Shown: positions 43,565-53,507 of the stretch, piece by piece
Layout: every line of letters begins with the position of its first letter
How positions within the stretch are numbered: position 1 is the first letter of the stretch
Source of the DNA: Bacillus salipaludis
GTDB lineage: Bacteria > Bacillota > Bacilli > Bacillales_B > DSM-18226
DNA length: 64,000 nucleotides
Direction of reading: 5' to 3'
Assembly (NCBI RefSeq): GCF_004358205.1
Contig: NZ_SMYO01000007.1
Coordinates: 1 to 64,000 of the forward strand
Made by a program: the position numbers and the translations under genes
Notes under the pieces: model-generated
Told to the model about the DNA's origin: nothing
Databases searched by the model: none
What the model saw: only the letters and a program-made list of their open reading frames with translations

Positions 43565-44458
43565 GTGGGAAATCGGTTACTTGATGAATTTGCATATGAA
43601 TATAAACATCTGCTTGAAGCGGAACTCCGCAAATTAGTTGACCGGCTTGAAGCACCTCCTATCATAAAAAAGGCAATGCACTATTCCCTCGATGCTGGAG
43701 GAAAGAGGATTCGTCCCCTATTATTATTTGCAACTCTAGCTGCATTTGGCATTGACCCGAAAAAAGGGCTATTAGCTGCTGCTGCAGTTGAAATGATTCA
43801 TACCTATTCCTTAATTCATGATGATCTGCCAAGTATGGATGATGATGATTATAGGCGCGGTAAGTTGACCAATCATAAGGTTTTTGGTGAGGCTACTGCG
43901 ATCTTAGCAGGGGATGCTCTTTTAACCTACAGCTTTGAAGTGTTGGGAATGATTCCAAATGAAGCGGGCAGTTCAGATACAAAATTAAAATTGATGGTGG
44001 AGTTTGCGAAAGCAGGCGGAGCGGAAGGCATGGTAGGCGGGCAAGTCGCCGATATGGAAGGGGAAAATAAAGAACTTTCTATTGAAGAACTGGAGTATAT
44101 ACATATTCATAAAACAGGTAAGCTTTTAGGCTTCAGTGTTCATGCTGGTGCATTACTTGCACATGCAGAAGAGGATCAATTGGAGAATTTGAGAGCTTTT
44201 GCGCATCATCTTGGATTGGCTTTTCAAATACAGGACGATATTTTGGACTTAGAAGGTAATCCGGAATTACTAGGCAAACCTGTTGGAAGTGATGCGTCCA
44301 ACCATAAAAGCACATATCCGCAATTATTGACAATGGATGGGGCTAAGAAGGCATTGCATCATCATATTGACGAGTCAAAGCGTTACTTGAAACGAACGGG
44401 CTTGAATACATCCCTTCTTATTGAAATAACCGATTTAGTGGCTTCTAGAGACCATTAA
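43565..44458 (+). CDS. ispA: IspA-type farnesyl diphosphate synthase
   Basis: The 297-residue trans-prenyltransferase condenses IPP with DMAPP/GPP to farnesyl diphosphate. The first Asp-rich motif DDLPSMDDDD lies at 86-95 and the second, DDILD, near 225; GGKRIRP binds IPP. GTG 43565 follows GAGGAGGA. It lies upstream of dxs, so isoprenoid synthesis genes are clustered. It matches YqiD in B. subtilis. Confidence 0.94.
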   Translation: MGNRLLDEFAYEYKHLLEAELRKLVDRLEAPPIIKKAMHYSLDAGGKRIRPLLLFATLAAFGIDPKKGLLAAAAVEMIHTYSLIHDDLPSMDDDDYRRGKLTNHKVFGEATAILAGDALLTYSFEVLGMIPNEAGSSDTKLKLMVEFAKAGGAEGMVGGQVADMEGENKELSIEELEYIHIHKTGKLLGFSVHAGALLAHAEEDQLENLRAFAHHLGLAFQIQDDILDLEGNPELLGKPVGSDASNHKSTYPQLLTMDGAKKALHHHIDESKRYLKRTGLNTSLLIEITDLVASRDH

Positions 44459-44501
44459 AAAGCAAGGGTGCTACAGCAGCATCGTGAGTCGTTATAGGTA
44501 T

Positions 44502-44530
44502 TTGAGGCATTCTTTTCGTTATGATATAAT
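44502..44530 (+). promoter_or_regulatory. Sigma-A promoter upstream of dxs
   Basis: TTGAGG (44502-44507) and TATAAT (44525-44530) are separated by exactly 17 nt. It would produce a leader of about 130 nt ahead of dxs that contains a terminator-like hairpin. Confidence 0.72.
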
Positions 44531-44558
44531 GTGTTTTAATGAAGAAAACGTTGACAGT

Positions 44559-44591
44559 GCCGTTATCACTTGTGTGTTAGCGGCTATTTTT
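44559..44591 (+). terminator. Terminator-like hairpin in the dxs leader
   Basis: GCCGTTA (44559-44565) pairs with TAGCGGC (44578-44584), followed by TATTTTTA. It lies between the promoter at 44502 and the dxs start, so it may attenuate transcription into dxs. No known riboswitch fold was recognised. Confidence 0.5.
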
Positions 44592-44669
44592 AAATAGATG
44601 GAAATTTCAAGTGAAAACAAACCTTACTAAATGTTTAGATAGAAAAAGGATGAAAGTGAGTGGTCCCAA

Positions 44670-46562
44670 ATGGATCTGTTATCAATTAAAGACCCTTCCT
44701 TTTTAAAAGGGATGTCAAATAAAGAATTGGAGGTTTTGAGTCAAGAAATTCGCCAATTCTTGATTGAAAAGCTGTCTGTTACGGGAGGCCATATTGGACC
44801 GAATTTAGGTGTAGTTGAATTAACCATTGCATTACACAAATGTTTCGATAGTCCTAAAGATAAACTTATTTGGGATGTCGGACATCAGTCCTATGTTCAT
44901 AAAATTTTAACCGGCAGGGCATGTGATTTCGATACATTAAGACAATTTAAAGGATTATGTGGATTCCCTAAGCGTGTGGAAAGTGAACATGATGTATGGG
45001 AAACAGGGCATAGTTCGACATCACTCTCTGCCGCTATGGGTATGGCGATTGCTCGCGATTTAAAGAAGGAGAAATCGTTTGTAGTACCGGTGATTGGGGA
45101 CGGCGCATTAACAGGCGGTATGGCCTTAGAGGCGTTAAATCATATTGGTCACGAAAAGAAAGATATGATTGTGATTTTGAATGATAATGAAATGTCCATT
45201 GCACCGAATGTCGGTGCGCTACACAATATTCTTGGACAATTGCGCACAGCTGGAAAATATCAATGGGCTAAGGACGAACTTGAAGGATTATTGAAAAAGA
45301 TTCCTGCTGTTGGCGGTGTTCTTGCGGCAACTGCCGAAAGAATTAAAGACAGCTTAAAATATTTGCTTGTATCCGGAGTGTTTTTTGAAGAACTCGGCTT
45401 TACCTATCTGGGCCCAGTCGATGGTCATAGCTTTGAAGATTTATTTGAAAATTTTAGTTATGCTAAAAAAACAGAGGGCCCAGTCCTTCTCCATGTGATT
45501 ACAAAAAAAGGTAAAGGGTATACCCCAGCAGAACGAGATACAAAAGGGACTTGGCATGGAACCGGCCCTTATAAAATGGACACTGGAGCATTTGTCAAAC
45601 CGGACAAAGCACCTCCGGCATGGAGTAGTTTGGTCAGTGAAACGGTGCGTAAGCTTGCACGAGAAGATAAAAGAATTGTGGCAATTACCCCGGCGATGCC
45701 TGTGGGGTCTAAACTGGAAGGCTTTGCAAATGAATTCCCTGACCGGATGTACGATGTGGGAATCGCCGAGCAGCATGCCGCAACAGTTGCTGCAGGCTTG
45801 GCAACACAAAATATGAAGCCTTTTTTAGCAATCTATTCTACCTTTTTACAGCGTGCTTATGATCAGGTGGTTCATGATATTTGTCGTCAAAACTTAAATG
45901 TTTTTATTGGAATTGACCGCGCTGGTCTTGTTGGAGCAGATGGCGAGACACATCAAGGTGTCTTCGATATTGCCTTTTTAAGGCATGTTCCGAACATTGT
46001 TTTGATGATGCCAAAGGATGAAAATGAAGGTCAGCACATGGTTTATACAGCACTTCAATATGATAATGGCCCAATTGCTATGAGGTTCCCGCGTGGAAAT
46101 GGGCTGGGCGTACCGATGGATGAACAATTTAAGAATATCCCGATTGGAACGTGGGAGGTACTAAAGGAAGGCGATGATGCGGCGATATTAACCTTTGGTA
46201 CAACAATTCCCATGGCAATGGAGGCAGCGGATATACTTGAAAAACAAGGTATTTCAGTTAAAGTAGTCAATGCAAGATTTATAAAACCCCTTGATGAAAA
46301 AATGCTGACAAATTTATTAGATAAAAATATACCGTTGTTAACAATAGAAGAAGCAGTACTTCAAGGTGGTTTTGGCAGTGCAGTCCTTGAATTCGCTCAT
46401 GACCATGGTTATTACAGTCACGTAATTGACAGGATTGGAATTCCAGATCAATTTATTGAACATGGAGATGTCGGTTCCCTGCTTGAGGAAATCGGCATGA
46501 CTACCAAGGAAGTCGTTAAAAGATTAACCATTCTTGCACGAAAAAAACAACAAAGGGCTTAA
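44670..46562 (+). CDS. dxs: Dxs, 1-deoxy-D-xylulose-5-phosphate synthase
   Basis: Dxs makes DXP from pyruvate and glyceraldehyde 3-phosphate with thiamine diphosphate, starting the MEP pathway. The 630-residue protein has the N-terminal TPP domain with [18 protein letters not shown] and [12 protein letters not shown], a transketolase-like pyrimidine domain ([17 protein letters not shown]) and [21 protein letters not shown]. Length is standard. Confidence 0.96.
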   Translation: MDLLSIKDPSFLKGMSNKELEVLSQEIRQFLIEKLSVTGGHIGPNLGVVELTIALHKCFDSPKDKLIWDVGHQSYVHKILTGRACDFDTLRQFKGLCGFPKRVESEHDVWETGHSSTSLSAAMGMAIARDLKKEKSFVVPVIGDGALTGGMALEALNHIGHEKKDMIVILNDNEMSIAPNVGALHNILGQLRTAGKYQWAKDELEGLLKKIPAVGGVLAATAERIKDSLKYLLVSGVFFEELGFTYLGPVDGHSFEDLFENFSYAKKTEGPVLLHVITKKGKGYTPAERDTKGTWHGTGPYKMDTGAFVKPDKAPPAWSSLVSETVRKLAREDKRIVAITPAMPVGSKLEGFANEFPDRMYDVGIAEQHAATVAAGLATQNMKPFLAIYSTFLQRAYDQVVHDICRQNLNVFIGIDRAGLVGADGETHQGVFDIAFLRHVPNIVLMMPKDENEGQHMVYTALQYDNGPIAMRFPRGNGLGVPMDEQFKNIPIGTWEVLKEGDDAAILTFGTTIPMAMEAADILEKQGISVKVVNARFIKPLDEKMLTNLLDKNIPLLTIEEAVLQGGFGSAVLEFAHDHGYYSHVIDRIGIPDQFIEHGDVGSLLEEIGMTTKEVVKRLTILARKKQQRA

Positions 46563-46565
46563 ATC

Positions 46566-47405
46566 ATGAAAAATAAAGAACGAATAGATGTCTTACTGGT
46601 CGAAAGAGGACTTATTGAAACACGGGAAAAAGCAAAAAGAGCAGTTATGGCCGGTCTTGTTTATACAAATGAAGAACGCTTAGATAAACCCGGGGAAAAA
46701 GTAAAAACAGATATACCTCTAACGGTTAAGGGAAACCTTATTCCTTATGTAAGCCGCGGAGGCTTAAAACTTGAAAAGGCCCTAAAAGTATTTGATGTTT
46801 CAGTTGTGGATAAGATTTTATTAGATATTGGTGCATCTACAGGTGGATTTACTGATTGTGCCCTGCAAAACGGAGCAAAAATGTCCTATGCTCTGGATGT
46901 TGGTTATAACCAGTTAGCATGGAAACTCCGGCAGGATGACCGTGTGGTCGTAATGGAGAGAACAAATTTCCGCTACGTGACTCCTGCTGATTTAATAGCA
47001 GGAATGCCAAATTTTGCAACCATCGATGTATCATTTATTTCGTTGACCTTGATTTTGCCGGTGCTTAAAACTCTTTTAGTACCTCAAAGTGATATCGTTG
47101 CACTTGTTAAACCGCAATTTGAGGCAGGACGGGAGCAGGTTGGCAAAAAGGGAATTGTTCGCGATGAAAAGGTCCATTTGCAGGTTGTAACCAAAATCAT
47201 CAATTTTTCAATTGAGCAGGGGTATCAAGTTAAAAATTTATCTTTTTCACCTATTACTGGAGGAGACGGGAATATTGAATTCCTTCTTCATCTTTCCTGG
47301 TGGGGAGAGGAAAACAAAGAAAATAACCTCTTGCCTGTGGACCCTTCAGAGGTTGTTAAACTTGCACATCAGGAATTCCATACAAAGCAAACGGGTGAAG
47401 GATAG
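46566..47405 (+). CDS. tlyA: TlyA-family S4-domain rRNA methyltransferase (YqxC)
   Basis: The 279-residue protein has an N-terminal S4 RNA-binding domain (RIDVLLVERGLIETREKAKR) and an FtsJ-like SAM-dependent methyltransferase domain (LLDIGASTGGFTDCALQNGA). TlyA relatives 2'-O-methylate rRNA. It starts 3 nt after dxs and belongs to the same run as ahrC and recN, as in B. subtilis. Confidence 0.92.
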   Translation: MKNKERIDVLLVERGLIETREKAKRAVMAGLVYTNEERLDKPGEKVKTDIPLTVKGNLIPYVSRGGLKLEKALKVFDVSVVDKILLDIGASTGGFTDCALQNGAKMSYALDVGYNQLAWKLRQDDRVVVMERTNFRYVTPADLIAGMPNFATIDVSFISLTLILPVLKTLLVPQSDIVALVKPQFEAGREQVGKKGIVRDEKVHLQVVTKIINFSIEQGYQVKNLSFSPITGGDGNIEFLLHLSWWGEENKENNLLPVDPSEVVKLAHQEFHTKQTGEG

Positions 47406-47537
47406 GCAAAATACGCTTATCCTTCTGTTTTTGGGAAAATAAATGACAACTCTTACAAAATCGGCTAACATAAGGGTAGAAGCGACATTTTTGAACATAA
47501 TATTTAAATGGTTTTTACTGTTTACGGGGTGAAAAAT

Positions 47538-47987
47538 ATGAATAAAGGCCAGCGCCATATTAAAATTAGAGAAATTATTGCCAATAATGACATTGAAACA
47601 CAGGATGATTTAGTGGATGAACTAAGAAATTCTGGCGTCAATGTGACACAGGCTACTGTTTCCCGTGATATAAAAGAATTGCATTTGGTGAAAGTCCCTT
47701 TGTTGGATGGCCGTTACAAATACAGCCTTCCTGCTGATCAACGATTTAATCCGCTTCAAAAACTAAAAAGATCTTTGATGGATGCTTTTATTCGAATTGA
47801 CTCAGCAGGACATTTATTAGTGATGAAGTGTTTACCTGGTAATGCCATGGCTATTGGGGCACTTTTAGACAATCTTGATTGGGAAGAGGTACTGGGAACC
47901 ATCTGTGGAGATGATACCATTTTAATCATTTGTCGAACACCTGAACAAACAGAAATCATTACAAACAGGTTTCTTGATATGCTTTAA
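47538..47987 (+). CDS. ahrC: AhrC/ArgR, arginine regulator
   Basis: The 149-residue protein has an N-terminal winged HTH ([20 protein letters not shown]...[14 protein letters not shown]) and a C-terminal oligomerisation and arginine-binding domain ([15 protein letters not shown]...[12 protein letters not shown]). It represses arginine synthesis and activates catabolism. ATG 47538 follows GGGGTGA; an earlier in-frame ATG at 47508 has no ribosome site. Confidence 0.95.
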   Translation: MNKGQRHIKIREIIANNDIETQDDLVDELRNSGVNVTQATVSRDIKELHLVKVPLLDGRYKYSLPADQRFNPLQKLKRSLMDAFIRIDSAGHLLVMKCLPGNAMAIGALLDNLDWEEVLGTICGDDTILIICRTPEQTEIITNRFLDML

Positions 47988-48002
47988 TTGGGGGAATGTT
48001 CC

Positions 48003-49691
48003 TTGTTATCAGAACTATCGATAAAAAACTTTGCCATTATCGAAGCCTCTTCCATTTCGTTTGAAAAAGGCTTGACAGTGTTAACTGGTGAGACAGGAGC
48101 AGGAAAATCCATCATCATTGATGCGATACATTTATTGGTTGGCGGGAGAGGTTCTGCAGAATTCGTACGGCATGGTGAAGAAAAGGCTGAGATTGAAGGA
48201 CTTTTTCAATTAGATCATGATGGGCATCCATGCTATCTAAAGGCAATGGAATTTGGGATTGATATTGAAGAAGGGATGGTCGTTTTACGAAGGGATATCT
48301 CCCGTTCCGGAAAAAGCGTTTGCAGGATAAATGGAAAGCTTGTGACCATTTCTACTTTAAGAGAAATCGGTTCGACATTGATTGATATCCATGGACAGCA
48401 TGAGCACCAAGAATTAATGGATGAAACCAAGCATCTATCATTGCTTGATCAATTCGGTTCCGATGAAATCATTTCCTCCCTCCGTGAGTACCAGGAAGTA
48501 TTCCATCGCTATGAACACACATTACAAAAGCTAAAGTCGTTAAGTGAGAATGAGCAGCAAGCAGCACACCGCCTGGATTTAATTCAATTTCAATTGAACG
48601 AAATTCAAAATGCCAATTTAAAGCTTAATGAAGATGATGAGTTATTTGAGGAAAAACGGAAGCTTGGAAACTTTGAACGGGTTTTCGAAGCGATACAATC
48701 CAGTTATTCAGCCTTAAGTGGTGAACAAAAGGGCTTGGACTGGATTAGTATGGTAATGGGGCATCTGGAGGATGCAGCAGGATTAGACACAGAATACAAA
48801 GAATTATATGAGGCGGTTTCAAACAGCTTCTATCAACTTGAGGATGCTGCACATGCTTTAAGAAATGAAATGGATGAATTGGAATACGATCCGCAAAGAT
48901 TAAATGAAATTGAAGACCGAATAAATGAAATAAGCCAGTTGAAACGAAAATATGGCAAGACAATCCAGGAAATTTTAGAATATGCAGCGAAAATTGAAGA
49001 AGAAATTGAAACATTACAAAATAAAGAAACACATATTAACAAATTAGAAAAAGAATTAGCCTCTATTCAAAAGGATTTAGTTCTTGAAGCAAAACAATTA
49101 ACTGAGCTTCGTAAAAAGTATGCGGAAAAGCTGACCAAGCTTATACATAAGGAGCTAAAGGATTTATATATGGCAAAAACGATTTTTGAAATTCGCTTTG
49201 AGAAGGATATAAAGCATTTTGCAAAAAATGGTGTCGACCATATCGAATTCTATCTTTCAACAAATCCCGGGGAACCGCTTAAACCATTATCGAAAATTGC
49301 TTCCGGGGGAGAACTTTCACGAATTATGCTTGCCTTAAAGAGTATCTTTTCAAAACATCAAGGTGTCACATCGATTATATTTGATGAAGTGGATACAGGA
49401 GTTAGCGGCAGGGTTGCACAGGCAATAGCTGAAAAAATTTATAAAGTCGCACATTCGTCGCAGGTTTTATGTATCTCCCATCTACCGCAGGTTGCTGCTA
49501 TGGCTGACATCCATTTGTTTATTTCGAAGGTTACGAAGGGTGGCAGGACCAAGACATCCGTGACACCGCTTAAAGCCGAAGAGAAAATAAAAGAAATCGG
49601 CAGGATGATTTCTGGAGTCGAAATCACCGACCTTACAAAGAAACATGCTGAGGAATTATTGTTAATGGCTGCAAAAAATAAGAAAAATTGA
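48003..49691 (+). CDS. recN: RecN, SMC-like DNA repair ATPase
   Basis: The 562-residue protein has an N-terminal Walker A (GETGAGKS, 29-36), a long coiled-coil centre, and a C-terminal ATPase half with LSRIMLALK and Walker B SIIFDEVDTGVSG. It acts early in double-strand break repair. The start is TTG 48003 after GGGGG, giving the family N-terminus LSELSIKNFAII; an upstream TTG at 47988 overlaps the ahrC stop. A terminator follows. Confidence 0.95.
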   Translation: MLSELSIKNFAIIEASSISFEKGLTVLTGETGAGKSIIIDAIHLLVGGRGSAEFVRHGEEKAEIEGLFQLDHDGHPCYLKAMEFGIDIEEGMVVLRRDISRSGKSVCRINGKLVTISTLREIGSTLIDIHGQHEHQELMDETKHLSLLDQFGSDEIISSLREYQEVFHRYEHTLQKLKSLSENEQQAAHRLDLIQFQLNEIQNANLKLNEDDELFEEKRKLGNFERVFEAIQSSYSALSGEQKGLDWISMVMGHLEDAAGLDTEYKELYEAVSNSFYQLEDAAHALRNEMDELEYDPQRLNEIEDRINEISQLKRKYGKTIQEILEYAAKIEEEIETLQNKETHINKLEKELASIQKDLVLEAKQLTELRKKYAEKLTKLIHKELKDLYMAKTIFEIRFEKDIKHFAKNGVDHIEFYLSTNPGEPLKPLSKIASGGELSRIMLALKSIFSKHQGVTSIIFDEVDTGVSGRVAQAIAEKIYKVAHSSQVLCISHLPQVAAMADIHLFISKVTKGGRTKTSVTPLKAEEKIKEIGRMISGVEITDLTKKHAEELLLMAAKNKKN

Positions 49692-49719
49692 AAAGCTTCC
49701 CAATAGGGGGAGCTTTTTT
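49691..49719 (+). terminator. Terminator after recN
   Basis: AAAAGCTTCCC pairs with GGGGAGCTTTTTT over a short loop and overlaps the recN stop. Confidence 0.85.
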
Positions 49720-49733
49720 ATATTGAAGGAAGG

Positions 49734-49763
49734 TTATAAATGCTTGTCAACGAGGCAAAATTA
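49734..49763 (+). promoter_or_regulatory. Forespore (sigma-F/sigma-G) promoter of spoIVB
   Basis: GGCAAAATTA (49754-49763) fits the forespore -10 consensus GGNRANAHTW fully. TTATA (49734-49738) lies 15 nt upstream as a -35 with one mismatch to GHATR. spoIVB is known to be forespore-expressed, mainly by sigma-G. Confidence 0.62.
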
Positions 49764-49815
49764 TAGATGTAGCCATTTCGAAGTTGTGGACAAGAAGCGA
49801 GGAGAGTGAAAAAAT

Positions 49816-51105
49816 TTGAATTTAGATATAATTAGAAAAATCATTGGTGGAATTCTCCTTGTTTCATTAATCAGTTTTATTTTCAATCAACCGCTTAAAC
49901 AATACCTCGAAATACCAAAGACAATCACTGTCTTTGAAGGGCAAGATTATAATTTTCAAAAGGCTGCTCCGGTGTCAGCCGCTTTAGTTTCTCACAATTC
50001 AAGTATCGCACTTGCACAGGACAAACATTCAGTTTCTTTAAAGGCAAAGGAAAAAGGCAGTAATGAAATGCTCTTAGAGTTTGCAGGAATCCCTATTAAA
50101 AAGGTCGATGTAAAGGTTTTAAAAGATTTTCGAGTTATTCCAGGTGGTCAGTCAATTGGCGTGAAACTAAATACCGTAGGTGTCTTAGTGGTCGGGCATC
50201 ATTTAGTGAATACGTTAAATGGAAAAAAATCTCCTGGTGAAATGGCTGGTATTAAAGTTGGAGACATTATTACAAAAATTAATGGAACTAAAATTGAAAA
50301 AATGGCAGATGTTGCACCATTTGTACAGGATGCAGGAGAAAACGGTAAAGCTTTAAACTTGGTGATTAGCCGTGAAAGCGGTAAATTTACGACAAAACTT
50401 ACCCCCTTAAAGGACAAAGGGGAAAACACGTACAAACTGGGATTATATATTAGGGACTCGGCAGCAGGAATCGGAACGATGACCTTTGTTCATCCAGATT
50501 CTAAAAAATATGGTGCATTAGGACATGTGATTTCAGATATGGATACGAAAAAACCAATCGTCGTGGAAGACGGACAGATTGTCCGGTCAACCGTTACGTC
50601 GATTGAAAAAGGTAGTAATGGAGACCCTGGTGAAAAACTTGCACGTTTTTCTTCAGACCATGAAATTGTTGGGAATATACAAAAGAACAGCCCATTTGGT
50701 ATTTTTGGGAAATTAAATAAATCGTTGAAAAATGGTATAATGGATAAGCCATTGCCGATTGCTTTATCAAATCAAGTAAAAGAAGGCCCTGCGAAAATTT
50801 TGACAGTTGTTAACAATGATCAGGTTGAAGAATTTGATATTGAAATTGTGAACACAATTCCGCAAAAGTTTCCAGCTACAAAAGGCATGGTCATAAAAGT
50901 AACGGATCCAAAGCTTCTAGAAAAAACAGGCGGTATTGTTCAAGGGATGAGTGGAAGTCCAATCATCCAGAATGGGAAGCTTGTCGGTGCTGTGACCCAT
51001 GTTTTTGTAAACGATCCTACCTCTGGATATGGAGTGCATATAGAATGGATGCTGGATGAAGCAGGAATTAATATATATGATACACCGAAAGAAAAAGCAA
51101 GCTAA
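49816..51105 (+). CDS. spoIVB: SpoIVB, sporulation signalling serine protease
   Basis: SpoIVB is secreted from the forespore and cleaves SpoIVFA to trigger sigma-K activation. The 429-residue protein has an N-terminal membrane/signal helix, a PDZ domain (about 115-195) and an S55 peptidase domain. Catalytic residues line up with B. subtilis with an offset of one: H237 (ALGHVISD), D364 (KVTDPKLL) and S379 (GMSGSP). TTG 49816 follows GAGGAGAG. Confidence 0.95.
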   Translation: MNLDIIRKIIGGILLVSLISFIFNQPLKQYLEIPKTITVFEGQDYNFQKAAPVSAALVSHNSSIALAQDKHSVSLKAKEKGSNEMLLEFAGIPIKKVDVKVLKDFRVIPGGQSIGVKLNTVGVLVVGHHLVNTLNGKKSPGEMAGIKVGDIITKINGTKIEKMADVAPFVQDAGENGKALNLVISRESGKFTTKLTPLKDKGENTYKLGLYIRDSAAGIGTMTFVHPDSKKYGALGHVISDMDTKKPIVVEDGQIVRSTVTSIEKGSNGDPGEKLARFSSDHEIVGNIQKNSPFGIFGKLNKSLKNGIMDKPLPIALSNQVKEGPAKILTVVNNDQVEEFDIEIVNTIPQKFPATKGMVIKVTDPKLLEKTGGIVQGMSGSPIIQNGKLVGAVTHVFVNDPTSGYGVHIEWMLDEAGINIYDTPKEKAS

Positions 51106-51137
51106 AAAGGAAAGTGCTTTGGCGTTAAGTTGATAAT

Positions 51138-51172
51138 AAAAACAAATAGGCGGTTTCGCCTATTTGTTTTTT
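51138..51172 (+). terminator. Terminator after spoIVB
   Basis: AACAAATAGGCG pairs perfectly with CGCCTATTTGTT around GTTT, followed by T residues. Confidence 0.92.
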
Positions 51173-51188
51173 ACGGATTTAAAGATTA

Positions 51189-51307
51189 TTCGACAAAAAA
51201 GCGAAATTCGTCGAAAATAAGAGAAAAATTAAGAAAAACTGAGATTTTATCACTATTTTAAGAAATATTAAAAAAATGAAAGGAATTTTAGTTGCATTGT
51301 CGAATTT
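51189..51307 (+). promoter_or_regulatory. spo0A control region: sigma-H promoter and 0A boxes
   Basis: A sigma-H promoter is seen as AAAGGAATT (51279-51287), an 11-nt spacer and GTCGAATTT (51299-51307), matching RNAGGAWWW and RNNGAATWW. 0A boxes (TGTCGAA) occur at 51189-51195 (reverse, TTCGACA, exact), 51209-51215 (CGTCGAA, one mismatch) and 51298-51304 (exact). The last overlaps the sigma-H -10. This matches the autoregulated distal promoter of spo0A in B. subtilis. Confidence 0.78.
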
Positions 51308-51372
51308 CTAATTTACAATAGAAAATAGAGACTACAGATGGAACTTACCAATTGGATTTGAGGAGGAATACG

Positions 51373-52170
51373 GTGTTGAAGAAAATAAAGGTGTGCGTCG
51401 TTGATGATAATAGGGAATTAGTTGGATTATTAGAGGAATATATTTCATCCCAGGAAGATATGGAAGTTGCAGGGATTGCACATAATGGTCAAGAATGTTT
51501 AGATTTATTGGGATCTGTAGATCCTGATGTACTAGTATTAGATATTATTATGCCCCATTTGGATGGGTTAGCTGTTTTAGAACGCCTACGTGATTTGAAG
51601 AAAGGTGCCTTGCCAAATGTAATTATGTTAACTGCCTTTGGTCAGGAGGATGTTACCAAGAAGGCCGTTGAACTGGGGGCATCTTATTTTATTTTAAAGC
51701 CTTTTGATATGGAAAACCTGGGTAACCACATTCGTCAAGTCAGCGGCAGAAATGCTTCGATAACAAGAAAAGCACCTCCTTCTCCAGCTTACCGTGTACA
51801 AGCGGAACAAAAGCCAAAAAACCTTGATGCCAGCATTACGAGCATTATCCATGAAATCGGTGTACCTGCACATATTAAAGGGTATTTGTATTTACGTGAA
51901 GCGATTTCCATGGTTTATAATGACATTGAACTTTTAGGATCGATTACAAAGGTCTTATACCCTGATATTGCTAAAAAATATAACACGACAGCCAGCCGTG
52001 TTGAGCGTGCCATTCGCCATGCCATTGAAGTAGCGTGGAGCCGTGGAAACATCGACTCCATTTCATCACTTTTTGGCTATACTGTCAGCATGTCAAAAGC
52101 AAAACCAACAAACTCTGAATTTATCGCAATGGTTGCAGATAAGTTGCGCTTAGAGCATATGGCTTCATGA
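51373..52170 (+). CDS. spo0A: Spo0A, master regulator of sporulation
   Basis: The 265-residue response regulator has a receiver domain with D11/D12, phospho-acceptor Asp in [12 protein letters not shown] and a conserved Lys (ILKPFD), a linker, and the Spo0A-specific DNA-binding domain ([21 protein letters not shown] helix, here [19 protein letters not shown]). Phosphorylated Spo0A starts sporulation. GTG 51373 lies 6 nt after GAGGAGGA; upstream TTG codons overlap the ribosome site. Confidence 0.97.
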   Translation: MLKKIKVCVVDDNRELVGLLEEYISSQEDMEVAGIAHNGQECLDLLGSVDPDVLVLDIIMPHLDGLAVLERLRDLKKGALPNVIMLTAFGQEDVTKKAVELGASYFILKPFDMENLGNHIRQVSGRNASITRKAPPSPAYRVQAEQKPKNLDASITSIIHEIGVPAHIKGYLYLREAISMVYNDIELLGSITKVLYPDIAKKYNTTASRVERAIRHAIEVAWSRGNIDSISSLFGYTVSMSKAKPTNSEFIAMVADKLRLEHMAS

Positions 52171-52188
52171 AACGTTTAAAACTATAAA

Positions 52189-52225
52189 TAAAAGCCTTCA
52201 TTTATTGGAAATGAGGGCTTTTTTC
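52189..52225 (+). terminator. Terminator after spo0A
   Basis: AAAAGCCTTCATTT pairs with AAATGAGGGCTTTT followed by T residues. Confidence 0.9.
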
Positions 52226-52283
52226 GTTCTTATAGGGTGGTTATCAAAATTTTGATGCATATGATAGGACTGTAGATTAAAAA

Positions 52284-52424
52284 TTACTTTTTTTGCTCCT
52301 TGTCCAATTCCATTAATTTTTGAATTAGGATATGTTGTGGCATATGCATAATTTGCTCAATGGGAACGTTTAATTTTTCCGAAAGTTTAATCGCTGTTTC
52401 AGGGGTTATTTGTAAAGGTTTCAT
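52284..52424 (-). CDS. yycC: YycC-like small protein, 46 residues
   Basis: On the minus strand an ATG at 52422-52424 follows TTGGAGG and opens a 46-codon frame beginning MKPLQITPETAIKLSEKLNV and containing MHMPQHIL near the middle, ending KEQKK. This matches the small YycC-like family of Bacillaceae, with an N-terminal helical, possibly DNA-binding-like segment. Function is unknown. Its ribosome site and start abut the divergent yqiK start region. Confidence 0.8.
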   Translation of the reverse strand: MKPLQITPETAIKLSEKLNVPIEQIMHMPQHILIQKLMELDKEQKK

Positions 52425-52466
52425 AAAAAATTCCTCCAATTTAATAAGTAGTTAGGAAGTGACGGC

Positions 52467-53195
52467 ATGACAGAAATTTTTGCTCACCGTGGTTATTCCT
52501 CCCTATTCGCAGAAAATACCATGAGTGCCTTTTATGAAGCGGAAAAGGCAGGAGCGGATGGGTTAGAACTCGATGTACAATTGACAAAAGATGGTGAACT
52601 CGTTGTCATCCACGATGAAAAGGTGAACAGGACCACAAGTGGAAACGGTTTTGTAAAAGATTTTTTATTTAAGGATATTCGTAAGCTGAACGCCAATAAA
52701 AAAGGCTTAAAAAAAGAAACCATTCCATCCTTAATTGAGGTTCTTGAATGGATGCAAACAAATACGCTGCTATGTAATATCGAATTGAAAAATGGTCTTC
52801 TTGCCTACGAAGGCATGGAGGAAAAAGTAATTGAGCTTATCCAAAATTACGGTTTAACGGATAGAATCATTATTTCCTCCTTTAATCATTACAGTATTGT
52901 TCATTGTTACAGGCTGGCCCCGGAAATTGAAACCGCTCCGCTTTTTTTAGAAGGATTATTTATGCCGTGGGTTTATGCACAATCCATCAGAGCAAAAGGG
53001 ATTCATCCTAAGTATTCAACTCTCAGTGATGAAATCATTACCAGGACAATGGAGAACGAAATTGCTGTAAGGCCTTATACTGTTAATAATGATGCCGATC
53101 TTCATCGGTTATTTAGACTTAACTGTACATCCGTCATTACCGATGACCCTGTTAAGGCGTTGCGAATTAGAAAACAGTATGAAAAGAGACCCTAA
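52467..53195 (+). CDS. yqiK: YqiK, glycerophosphodiester phosphodiesterase
   Basis: The 242-residue GDPD-family TIM barrel hydrolyses glycerophosphodiesters to glycerol 3-phosphate and alcohol. Motifs are the HRG (FAHRGYSSLFAENT), ELDVQLTKDGELVVIHDE with the metal ligands, and a late VITDDP. No signal peptide, so cytosolic. TAGGAAGTG precedes the ATG. The stop overlaps a terminator. Confidence 0.93.
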   Translation: MTEIFAHRGYSSLFAENTMSAFYEAEKAGADGLELDVQLTKDGELVVIHDEKVNRTTSGNGFVKDFLFKDIRKLNANKKGLKKETIPSLIEVLEWMQTNTLLCNIELKNGLLAYEGMEEKVIELIQNYGLTDRIIISSFNHYSIVHCYRLAPEIETAPLFLEGLFMPWVYAQSIRAKGIHPKYSTLSDEIITRTMENEIAVRPYTVNNDADLHRLFRLNCTSVITDDPVKALRIRKQYEKRP

Positions 53196-53209
53196 GCGGT
53201 CTCTTTTTA
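53183..53209. terminator. Bidirectional terminator between yqiK and yqzF
   Basis: AAAAGAGACC pairs with GGTCTCTTTTT around CTAAGC. It contains the yqiK stop codon and reaches the yqzF stop. Confidence 0.9.
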
Positions 53210-53479
53210 GTTGGATTTTTTACCGTCGGTAGACCGTGGGTTTCCAGGACCTTTGAAACGTGATTGAACTTTGTTTCTTTTGCGGTCACGATGAAAGATA
53301 AATCCCGCAACAAACCCTAAACCGCCAAGAAAGAGGATGAGTCCGATCAAAAATTGCAGAGATAAATAGGGAATTGGCGGCTGCAAGATTCCAAAGGTCA
53401 TATCACGCATTAGCTTAATGCCGAAAGCAGCCAAGAAACCCGGAATCAATAATATAATCAGTGCAATAATCCGCTGCAT
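53207..53479 (-). CDS. yqzF: YqzF, DUF2627 membrane protein
   Basis: The 90-residue protein has two membrane helices (about 4-22 and 40-62) joined by a Pro-rich loop (GILQPPIPYLSL), and a basic polar tail. It matches the DUF2627 family and its usual place between yqiK and bkdR. No function is known. Confidence 0.85.
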   Translation of the reverse strand: MQRIIALIILLIPGFLAAFGIKLMRDMTFGILQPPIPYLSLQFLIGLILFLGGLGFVAGFIFHRDRKRNKVQSRFKGPGNPRSTDGKKSN

Positions 53480-53507
53480 AATAAATTCCTTCCGAATTTT
53501 AATTGAA

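Noticed and set aside
44539..44580. 13-codon leader peptide upstream of dxs (MKKTLTVPLSLVC)
   Set aside because: There is no ribosome binding site before the ATG and no regulatory codon bias; the terminator stem alone explains the sequence.
49739..49815. tRNA or small RNA in the recN-spoIVB gap
   Set aside because: No cloverleaf or independent terminator was found; the stretch is explained by the forespore promoter and the spoIVB leader.
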